A stretch of DNA of 5,148 nucleotides. Origin: an uncultured Clostridia bacterium (GTDB lineage Bacteria > Bacillota > Clostridia > Oscillospirales > Ruminococcaceae). A program made the position numbers and the translations under genes. The notes under the pieces were generated by a model. It was not told the DNA's origin and did no database searches. It saw only the letters and a list, made by a program, of their open reading frames with translations. The stretch covers positions 1-5,148 of the forward strand of contig CAMWVF010000118.1 in NCBI GenBank assembly GCA_947177545.1, given 5' to 3'. Below are positions 1-5,148 of this stretch, in pieces. The first letter of the stretch is position 1. The number at the start of each line of letters is the position of its first letter.

Positions 1-767
1 TATGTCTCCGCAAGGGGAGCGTCGCTGCCAACGGTTGGTTTTATGCCGATGTTTGTCACACTTTTGTAAATTTTACCCAGCACCTCTGTCTTGGAGGCGT
101 ACACCCCGAATTTGGGCATGACCTGCCGCTTAGGGAGATACTGATTAATGGTGGGGAAGTTCAGCGTCCTGCCAAGCTGTCTGCCGTAAGCGATAGGCAG
201 CTTCATGGTGAAATGGCTGCCCAAAAGCAGGTTCGCGGTCTCGATATCACCGCCGCGGATAAGCTCCCGTATCATGGTCGAGGAAATGCGTATTCCTTGA
301 TTTTCACGGACGGGGGGGACAACATACAGTCTTATGCCGTGCTTTCTGCAAAGCTTGTCAAGCTCGTCAACGCCGCAGGCAGCCTTCTTTCCGAAGCGGA
401 AATCCTCGCCGCAGGTCACGAATTTTGCGTTGAGCTTGTCGCAGAGAACCAACTCAACAAATTCCTCTCCCGTGAGGTCTTTGAAATTCATAAAATCGGG
501 GGAATAGATGTACCTTACCCCGAGATTTTCGATAAGCTCGAATTTCATTTCTCGGGACAAAATACACTCCACCCCTCCGTTCCCTTTTGAGGTAACGCTC
601 TGGGTGTCAAAGGTAAAAACCGCAGGCTCTATCCCGGGGGTGTTTTCGGCAATATCCGCAGCAAATCTTATAACAGTTTTGTGACCGTAGTGCAGTCCGT
701 CAAAAAGTCCCATAGCAACGGCTGTACTGCTTTTCGGCACGTCGTTTGTTCCTGTAAGGTCGACCAT
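1..767 (-). CDS. ribF: Bifunctional riboflavin kinase / FAD synthetase RibF, partial (C-terminus beyond left edge)
   Basis: RibF phosphorylates riboflavin to FMN and adenylylates FMN to FAD in the cytoplasm. From the ATG at 767 the frame is open for 255 codons to the left edge without a stop. The N-terminal adenylyltransferase domain (about 1-185) shows GLFDGLHYGH (20-29) with the HxGH nucleotide-binding motif, GEDFRFG (120-126) and the ISSTMIR signature (161-167). The riboflavin kinase domain starts near 187: GRQLGRTLNFPTIN (195-208) holds the Mg-ATP motif usually written PTAN, here PTIN with Thr and Asn kept, and NIGIKPT (239-245) follows. Glu254 lies where the family's catalytic Glu is expected, by eye alignment. 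Family members are about 305-320 residues, so roughly 50-65 are missing. RibF is the usual passenger at this operon position, often followed by rpsO, which is outside the window. No FMN riboswitch is seen before it. Confidence 0.95.
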   Translation of the reverse strand, partial: MVDLTGTNDVPKSSTAVAMGLFDGLHYGHKTVIRFAADIAENTPGIEPAVFTFDTQSVTSKGNGGVECILSREMKFELIENLGVRYIYSPDFMNFKDLTGEEFVELVLCDKLNAKFVTCGEDFRFGKKAACGVDELDKLCRKHGIRLYVVPPVRENQGIRISSTMIRELIRGGDIETANLLLGSHFTMKLPIAYGRQLGRTLNFPTINQYLPKRQVMPKFGVYASKTEVLGKIYKSVTNIGIKPTVGSDAPLAET

Positions 768-777
768 TTAAGAGCTT

Positions 778-783
778 CCTCCT
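778..783 (-). promoter_or_regulatory. Ribosome binding site of ribF
   Basis: AGGAGG ends 10 bases before the ATG at 767. The match to the anti-Shine-Dalgarno is perfect, and the spacing is slightly long. It supports the chosen ribF start and shows that ribF can be initiated independently of truB. Confidence 0.8.
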
Positions 784-821
784 ATCAGAGATTTAGAAAT
801 TTAGAGGCAAGAGGCGATACG

Positions 822-842
822 TTTTTCGCTTTAAGCGAAAAA
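822..842 (-). repeat. AT-rich inverted repeat between truB and ribF
   Basis: TTTTTCGCTT and AAGCGAAAAA are perfect inverted copies around one central base; as RNA an 8-bp stem with a 5-base loop is the realistic fold. It begins 3 bases after the truB stop codon. Downstream in the gene direction comes CGTATCGCC, with no U-tract, so it is not a canonical terminator for truB. On the plus strand AATTTTC follows, which is also a poor match. It may be an mRNA 3'-end or processing structure, or it may be a weak or decayed terminator. Confidence 0.5.
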
Positions 843-845
843 TTT

Positions 846-1757
846 TCAGTAGAAATTCTTGTGTACTCTCAGTATTCCGTTTTCACGGTCAAGGTTGGCA
901 GTACCTATAAAGCTTTCGCCGTAAACCTTAACGGTATTGCCGTCTCCCGAAATTTTTATCCTGTCAAGACTGAGCTTTACGCCGTTTCTGTACATTTTTT
1001 CCTGGGCAGGGGAGAGCCGTACCGAGGGAAGTTCCGCAAAAACGTTTTCAATAGGCTTTACAAATTTTGTAAAGCCCTTTCCGGAGTTTGCCGCCTCCTG
1101 CAATTGCTCTAAGGTAACGCAGTCCGCAAGAGAAAAACCGCAAGCCGCAGTCCGCACAAGGGAAGTCATTATACCGCCGCAGCCCAGAGCCTCGCCGATA
1201 TCGTTGATAAGCGTCCTGATATAAGTACCCTTTGAGCAGGAAATTTTCAGAGTGCCGCTTTGTGCGGACGTGTCAAATCCCGCAAGTTCAAGCTTATATA
1301 TAGTAACTGCACGCGCCTCCCGCTCAATTTCCCTGCCCTGCCTTGCAAGCTCGTAGAGACGCTTTCCTCCCACGGAAACCGCCGAGTACATGGGCGGGAC
1401 TTGCATTATCTCCCCCCGAAAGCTTTCCAGTACCTTTTCAAGCTGTTCTGCAGTCACCTTTGCGGGACGTTCCTTTGTCACCGTACCCGTAACGTCCTGC
1501 GTATCCGTGGTAACGCCAAAGCGGAAGCCCGCTTCATATGTCTTGTCGTGGTCGGGGAGAATATCGCAGACCTTTGTGGCGTGTCCCGCAAAAACGGGAA
1601 GTACCCCCGTCGCCATAGGGTCGAGAGTACCCGCGTGTCCAAGGCGCTTCATTTTAAGTATGCCCCTCATTTTGGCAATTACATCAAAGCTTGTGAAGCC
1701 TTGCGGCTTGTTCACGCAGATAATGCCGCAAAGCTCATTTCCATTTACGCCAGCCAT
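846..1757 (-). CDS. truB: tRNA pseudouridine(55) synthase TruB
   Basis: TruB converts uridine 55 in the T-loop of most elongator tRNAs to pseudouridine and also acts as a tRNA folding chaperone. The 303-residue protein matches the usual length of about 300-315. Visible motifs are GIICVNKPQGFTS (11-23), the catalytic loop GHAGTLDP (40-47) with the nucleophile Asp46, KTYEA (72-76), a VPPMYSAV segment typical of the family, and SCSKGTYIRTL of the third conserved motif. The region from about residue 240 to the end fits the C-terminal PUA-like RNA-binding domain and is less conserved. The ATG at 1757 is the only plausible start: the next residues run straight into the first motif. It overlaps the nrnA 3' end by 13 bases and lacks a clear Shine-Dalgarno sequence, so translation probably depends on ribosomes finishing nrnA. 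It is 78 bases upstream of ribF. Confidence 0.97.
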   Translation of the reverse strand: MAGVNGNELCGIICVNKPQGFTSFDVIAKMRGILKMKRLGHAGTLDPMATGVLPVFAGHATKVCDILPDHDKTYEAGFRFGVTTDTQDVTGTVTKERPAKVTAEQLEKVLESFRGEIMQVPPMYSAVSVGGKRLYELARQGREIEREARAVTIYKLELAGFDTSAQSGTLKISCSKGTYIRTLINDIGEALGCGGIMTSLVRTAACGFSLADCVTLEQLQEAANSGKGFTKFVKPIENVFAELPSVRLSPAQEKMYRNGVKLSLDRIKISGDGNTVKVYGESFIGTANLDRENGILRVHKNFY

Positions 1758-2710
1758 AGGTCTATACCCAAAGCGGGAGCGATTCCCGACAAAAGCTTCA
1801 GCTTAACGTCCTCAAGGTCGCCATTGAGAGTGCACCCCGCCGCCTTGATGTGTCCGCCGCCGTCAAATTTTCGGCATATTGCGGAAACGTCCACATCGGA
1901 AGCGGAGCGCATAGATACCTTGAATTTGCCCGCTTCCTTTTCCTTGATGATGACCCCGACCTTGACCCCCTCTATCTGGACGCTCATTCCCGAAATTCCC
2001 TCGAATTCCTCTTGGGCAAGTCCCGTTTCCTTTATGGTGTCAAGAGTTACCGCCGCCATTGCACACTGGTCGTCAAGGTAAAATTCCATAGCCGAGTTGA
2101 TGTACTGCTCAACCTTTAAGCGCGCCTTGCTTTTAAGGTCGAACATCTCTCGGTTTATCCGTTCAAGGCTTATGCCGTAGTCCATAAGCTTTGCCGTGAT
2201 TATGTGAGCAAGCCGCGTGGTGTTTGCGTACTTGAAGCAGCCGGTGTCCGTGGCAATTCCAGTGTACAGACATTCCGCAATAAGCTTGTCAAGGGGTATC
2301 TCCATTTCCGCAAGCACACGGTATATCACTTCGCAGGCAGCCGCAGCGTCGGGGTACACCAAAAGCTGCTTTGCATATTCGGTGTTGGAGATGTGGTGGT
2401 CTATGCAAAGATCCACATAGCTTCCGTACTGCGCAAGCTTTGAACCCAACAGCTTGGTATCCGCAACGTCCACCGCCACAATAGTCTCGGGAGTAAATTT
2501 CTGCGGTTCGTAGCTGTCGTGCATAAAATAATATCTTTTCGGGAATTCGTCTGAACATATCACATTGGCTTTCTTGCCGATCTTCCGCAGGGCATAGCAA
2601 AGCCCGAAGCCGCTGCCCATTGTGTCACCGTCGGGACTTTGGTGTGTGAGAATGTAATAATTGTCATGGGCTTTGAGAAAATCGGCGGTTTCCTTTAAAT
2701 TTATCTGCAT
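1745..2710 (-). CDS. nrnA: DHH/DHHA1 phosphoesterase, NrnA-type oligoribonuclease / pAp phosphatase
   Basis: NrnA-family enzymes degrade 2-5 nt RNAs left by mRNA decay, and characterised members also hydrolyse 3'-phosphoadenosine 5'-phosphate to AMP. With the start at 2710 the protein has 321 residues, close to Bacillus NrnA. The DHH domain shows all metal-binding motifs: HQSPDGD (23-29), VDVAD (80-84), DHH (104-106, in IDHHISN) and GIATDTG (151-157). The C-terminal DHHA1 domain carries the substrate-binding GGGHIKAAG (284-292). No key residue is missing. The ATG begins one base after the rbfA stop and has GGAG 7 bases upstream. The 3' end overlaps truB by 13 bases. A DHH gene between rbfA and truB is common in Clostridia and related groups. 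The exact substrate (nanoRNA, pAp, or another short nucleotide such as a cyclic dinucleotide product) cannot be decided from sequence; the family call is secure. Confidence 0.93.
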   Translation of the reverse strand: MQINLKETADFLKAHDNYYILTHQSPDGDTMGSGFGLCYALRKIGKKANVICSDEFPKRYYFMHDSYEPQKFTPETIVAVDVADTKLLGSKLAQYGSYVDLCIDHHISNTEYAKQLLVYPDAAAACEVIYRVLAEMEIPLDKLIAECLYTGIATDTGCFKYANTTRLAHIITAKLMDYGISLERINREMFDLKSKARLKVEQYINSAMEFYLDDQCAMAAVTLDTIKETGLAQEEFEGISGMSVQIEGVKVGVIIKEKEAGKFKVSMRSASDVDVSAICRKFDGGGHIKAAGCTLNGDLEDVKLKLLSGIAPALGIDLWLA

Positions 2711-2711
2711 A

Positions 2712-3089
2712 TCAATTCTCCATATCGGTTTTGTCGTTTTCTGTTTCCTCGATTTTTTCAAGCATTCTGGCAATTTCCGCCGAATGTTCTATCGAGTTGT
2801 CGGCAATAAATTTCAGCTCGGGACACTTCTTCAGATGCAGCCTGTTTGAAATGTGCCGTTTCATCATGCCGGACGCACTTTCAAGACCCTTTACCGCAGT
2901 CTTGGAAGCCTCCGCTCCCTCAATGCTGGAAATATAAACCTTGCAGTGGGAATTATCTCCCGAAAGCTCCGTCCGCACAACTGAAACAAGTCCGGAGTTC
3001 ACTCTGGGGTCTTTTATCTCCTCACGGATAAGTCCCGATATCTCACGCTTTATATCCTCGGACATACGTCCGTTTCTGAAATTTGGCAT
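2712..3089 (-). CDS. rbfA: 30S ribosome-binding factor RbfA
   Basis: RbfA is a small KH-fold protein that binds the immature 30S subunit and helps the 5' end of 16S rRNA mature; in other bacteria it is also linked to cold adaptation. The 125-residue product has the usual length. Family signatures are the basic N-terminus leading into EIKDPRV (24-30), the A-S-G of the interhelical kink (72-74), the helix RHISNRLHLKKCPEL (78-92) and the FIADNSIEHS segment (94-103). The C-terminal tail after about 112 is charged and rich in Glu, Asp and Lys, which is typical of the variable end. The start is the ATG with GGAGG 5 bases upstream. It lies directly downstream of infB, its usual neighbour, and its stop codon is one base from the next start codon, implying translational coupling to nrnA. 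Confidence 0.97.
   Translation of the reverse strand: MPNFRNGRMSEDIKREISGLIREEIKDPRVNSGLVSVVRTELSGDNSHCKVYISSIEGAEASKTAVKGLESASGMMKRHISNRLHLKKCPELKFIADNSIEHSAEIARMLEKIEETENDKTDMEN
2718..2721 (-). promoter_or_regulatory. Ribosome binding site of nrnA, inside the rbfA 3' end
   Basis: GGAG ends 7 bases before the ATG at 2710 and lies within the last codons of rbfA. It decides between that ATG and the upstream in-frame ATG at 2773, which would add 21 charged residues unlike the family and overlap rbfA by 62 bases. Confidence 0.75.
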
Positions 3090-3094
3090 ATTAT

Positions 3095-3099
3095 CCTCC
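3095..3099 (-). promoter_or_regulatory. Ribosome binding site of rbfA
   Basis: GGAGG lies 5 bases upstream of the ATG at 3089. It is a strong Shine-Dalgarno match and fixes the rbfA start. It sits 18 bases downstream of the intercistronic hairpin stem just described, so it should not be occluded by that hairpin. Confidence 0.85.
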
Positions 3100-3114
3100 G
3101 TTTTATCTTTTTAT

Positions 3115-3133
3115 GGACGGGTCAGCCCCGTCC
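3115..3133 (-). other. GC-rich hairpin between infB and rbfA
   Basis: In the transcript this is GGACGGG, loop GCUGA, CCCGUCC: a perfect 7-bp stem with a 5-base loop, starting 28 bases after the infB stop codon. The following bases are ATAAAAAGAT, without a U-tract, so it does not fit an intrinsic terminator in the direction of the genes. The plus-strand copy is followed by GTTTG and does not fit either. It could protect or process the mRNA between the two cistrons. The structure is seen in the sequence; the role is a guess. Confidence 0.6.
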
Positions 3134-3161
3134 GTTTGCACAATACCGCACCTGTTTTGCT

Positions 3162-5148
3162 TTAGTCGGGACGGTATTCTTCCATATAGTATGCCTCAAA
3201 AATATCGCCTACATGAATGTCGTTGAACTTTTCAAGAGTAATACCGCACTCATATCCCTCGGCAACTTCCTTTACATCGTCTTTGAAACGCTTCAGGCTG
3301 GACATTTTGTCGTCCGCAATAATGATACCGTCGCGGACAACGCGAATTTCCGCGTTACGTGTGATTTTTCCGCTCAATACGTATGAACCCGAAACCGTAC
3401 CAACGCTGGAAATCTTGTACACCTGACGTACCTCAACTAGTCCCACATTGACCTCCCGGAATTTCGGAGCAAGCATACCCTTCATAGCCGTTGTTATCTC
3501 TTCGATAGCGTCGTAAATAATTCTGTACAGACGAATGTCAACGCCATCCCTCGCCGCATTGTCAGCAGCCACAGGGTCGGGGCGGACGTTAAATCCGACA
3601 ATTATCGCATTTGAAGCGTTTGCAAGCATTACGTCTCCCTCGGACACCGCGCCTACCGCGCCGTGGATAACACGTACCCTGACCTCTTCGTTTGTAAGCT
3701 TTTCAAGGGACTGTTTAACAGCCTCGACAGAGCCTTGAACGTCCGCCTTAACAATGATAGGCAGCTCCTTGATCTCGCCCTGCTCGATCTGACTGAACAG
3801 GTTGTCAAGCGTAACTTTCTGATACTGCTTAAACTGCTCCTGCTTAGCCTCGTGCTTACGCTGATCGACAAGCTCTCTCGCAAGTCTCTCGTCCTCAACA
3901 GCGTTGAAAATATCGCCTGCCGATGGTACCTCGTCAAGTCCCGTAATTTCAACAGGGTAGGAGGGTCCCGCTTCCTTAACGACCTGACCCTTGTCGTTTG
4001 TCATAACACGGACGCGTCCCAATGAAGTGCCCGCAATAATAATGTCGCCCGTATGGAGAGTACCGTTCTGCACCAAAAGCGTTGCGATAGGACCTCTGCC
4101 TTTGTCAAGACGCGCTTCGATAACAGTACCCTTTGCAAGCCTGTTGGGGTTGGCTTTAAGCTCTGCGACTTCCGCAACAAGCAGAACGTTTTCAAGCAGC
4201 TCGTCAATGCCCTCGCCCGTTTTAGCCGAAACGGGTACGCATATTACATCGCCGCCCCATTCTTCCACAACAAGGTCGTATTCGGTAAGCTTCTGCTTTA
4301 CGGCGTCAGGGTTTGCGCCCTCTTTATCCATTTTGTTTATGGCAACGATTATTGAAACTCCCGCAGCCTTTGCGTGGTTGATAGCCTCAATGGTCTGCGG
4401 CATGATACCGTCATCAGCAGCAACTACAAGAATAGCGATATCTGTGATTTGAGCACCTCTCGCTCTCATGGACGTGAACGCCTCGTGTCCCGGAGTGTCA
4501 AGGAAAGTAATTTCCTTGCCGCTGCATGTAACGCGGTACGCACCGATATGCTGGGTAATTCCGCCCGCCTCGGTGGAAGTAACGTTTGCGTTTCTTATCT
4601 TGTCAAGCAGAGAGGTCTTGCCGTGGTCAACGTGACCCATAACAACTACAACGGGAGCGCGCTCGATGCCGTCCTCTTCCTTGTCGTCCGAGTCGTCGAT
4701 AAGACGTTCCTCGATGGTGATGATGACCTCTTTTTCAACCTTTGCACCCAATTCCTCCGCAACGAGAGAAGCGGTGTCGAAGTCAATGACCTGATTTATG
4801 GTACACATCTCACCAAGCTGCATAAGCTTTTTTATGACCTCGCTTGCCGCAACTTTAAGCCGTACCGCAAGCTCCGAAACAACTATCTCGTCGGGGATAA
4901 GAACCTTTAACTGCTGCTTTCTCGCACGTTCAAGCTCCAATCTGCGGAGCTTCTCAGCCTCTGTCTCCTTTTTGTTGGAGTACTGCTGGCTCTTTCGCTG
5001 CTGGGACTTCTGCGTAAGCTTCTGCTTTTTGGAGAAGTTGTCTTTCTTGCGGTTGTTTCCGCCTGTTGCGTTAGCCATGTTGTCGTACTTCTCGTTGTAT
5101 TTGTCCATTTCGACATAAGAGCCTCTTGTGTCTACAGTGTGTATCTTC
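3162..5148 (-). CDS. infB: Translation initiation factor IF-2, partial (N-terminus beyond right edge)
   Basis: IF-2 is the cytoplasmic GTPase that brings fMet-tRNA to the 30S subunit and promotes 50S joining. Residues are numbered from the Met at 5108. A Lys/Gln/Arg-rich linker (about 14-70) precedes an IF2_N domain (about 70-125). The G domain shows GHVDHGKT (158-165), GGIT (182-185), DTPGHEAF (204-211), NKMD (258-261) and SAK (294-296). An EF-Tu-like beta barrel (about 326-405), the IF-2 domain 3 (about 448-545) and the C-terminal initiator-tRNA-binding barrel with its ECG motif (620-622) follow. The Met at 5108 is probably not the start: the frame stays open to the edge, adding 13 codons that read [13 protein letters not shown], and no Shine-Dalgarno sequence precedes 5108. 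The 661 visible codons contain all conserved domains, so the missing part should be the variable N-terminal extension. All GTPase motifs are intact. It is followed by rbfA after 72 bases. Confidence 0.98.
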   Translation of the reverse strand, partial: KIHTVDTRGSYVEMDKYNEKYDNMANATGGNNRKKDNFSKKQKLTQKSQQRKSQQYSNKKETEAEKLRRLELERARKQQLKVLIPDEIVVSELAVRLKVAASEVIKKLMQLGEMCTINQVIDFDTASLVAEELGAKVEKEVIITIEERLIDDSDDKEEDGIERAPVVVVMGHVDHGKTSLLDKIRNANVTSTEAGGITQHIGAYRVTCSGKEITFLDTPGHEAFTSMRARGAQITDIAILVVAADDGIMPQTIEAINHAKAAGVSIIVAINKMDKEGANPDAVKQKLTEYDLVVEEWGGDVICVPVSAKTGEGIDELLENVLLVAEVAELKANPNRLAKGTVIEARLDKGRGPIATLLVQNGTLHTGDIIIAGTSLGRVRVMTNDKGQVVKEAGPSYPVEITGLDEVPSAGDIFNAVEDERLARELVDQRKHEAKQEQFKQYQKVTLDNLFSQIEQGEIKELPIIVKADVQGSVEAVKQSLEKLTNEEVRVRVIHGAVGAVSEGDVMLANASNAIIVGFNVRPDPVAADNAARDGVDIRLYRIIYDAIEEITTAMKGMLAPKFREVNVGLVEVRQVYKISSVGTVSGSYVLSGKITRNAEIRVVRDGIIIADDKMSSLKRFKDDVKEVAEGYECGITLEKFNDIHVGDIFEAYYMEEYRPD

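Noticed and set aside
213..590. 125-codon plus-strand frame near the left end
   Set aside because: It is antisense to ribF, which has all family motifs in the minus-strand frame.
768..845. FMN riboswitch upstream of ribF
   Set aside because: The gap is only 78 bases and has none of the conserved RFN-element segments; RibF genes in this operon context are normally not under that riboswitch.
1260..2081. 273-codon open frame on the plus strand
   Set aside because: It lies antisense across truB and nrnA, both secure genes with intact motifs. The translation shows no recognisable domain, is rich in Arg, Ser, Pro and His as antisense frames often are, and has no ribosome binding site.
2711..2773. 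Upstream ATG at 2773 giving a 342-residue nrnA product
   Set aside because: The extra 21 residues lie within rbfA coding sequence, are highly charged, and do not resemble the start of the family. The ATG at 2710 has GGAG at good spacing and leads directly to the first DHH-domain helix.
3115..3133. Intrinsic terminator after infB
   Set aside because: The stem is strong but is followed by ATAAAAAGAT in the direction of transcription, without the U-tract needed. A terminator for plus-strand transcription is also unsupported because no plus-strand gene ends here.
4374..4910. 178-codon open frame on the plus strand
   Set aside because: It is antisense to the G domain and N-terminal region of infB, where the minus-strand protein is conserved throughout. 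It is a by-product of codon bias.

Overview
The window is a piece of a bacterial chromosome carrying five consecutive genes, all on the minus strand. In transcription order they are infB (5' end beyond the right edge), rbfA, nrnA (DHH/DHHA1 phosphoesterase), truB and ribF (3' end beyond the left edge). This is the distal part of the conserved nusA-infB operon of Firmicutes. The protein sequences, the strong AGGAGG-type ribosome binding sites and the placement of a DHH-family gene between rbfA and truB suggest a member of the Clostridia. A Ruminococcus-like Oscillospiraceae is my best guess, judged by eye from protein similarity and not by any search.

Layout from right to left: 5148-3162 infB, translation initiation factor IF-2, still open at the right edge. 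3161-3090 is a 72-base gap with a GC-rich hairpin and the rbfA ribosome binding site. 3089-2712 is rbfA. 2710-1745 is nrnA, starting one base after the rbfA stop codon. 1757-846 is truB, overlapping the nrnA end by 13 bases. 845-768 is a 78-base gap with an AT-rich inverted repeat and the ribF ribosome binding site. 767-1 is ribF, still open at the left edge. No gap reaches 300 bases, and nothing convincing is coded on the plus strand.

The genes share a theme of translation and RNA metabolism. IF-2 places initiator tRNA on the ribosome, RbfA matures the 30S subunit, NrnA clears very short RNAs and pAp, and TruB makes pseudouridine 55 in tRNA. RibF makes FMN and FAD and is a common passenger at the end of this operon. 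I see no promoter, riboswitch, tRNA, mobile element, CRISPR array or canonical terminator, so the block looks like the middle of one long transcript.

I found no undescribed system here. The points worth a second look are modest: two genes run off the window and must be annotated as partial, truB lacks a visible ribosome binding site inside its overlap, and the two intergenic gaps hold hairpins that do not look like terminators.
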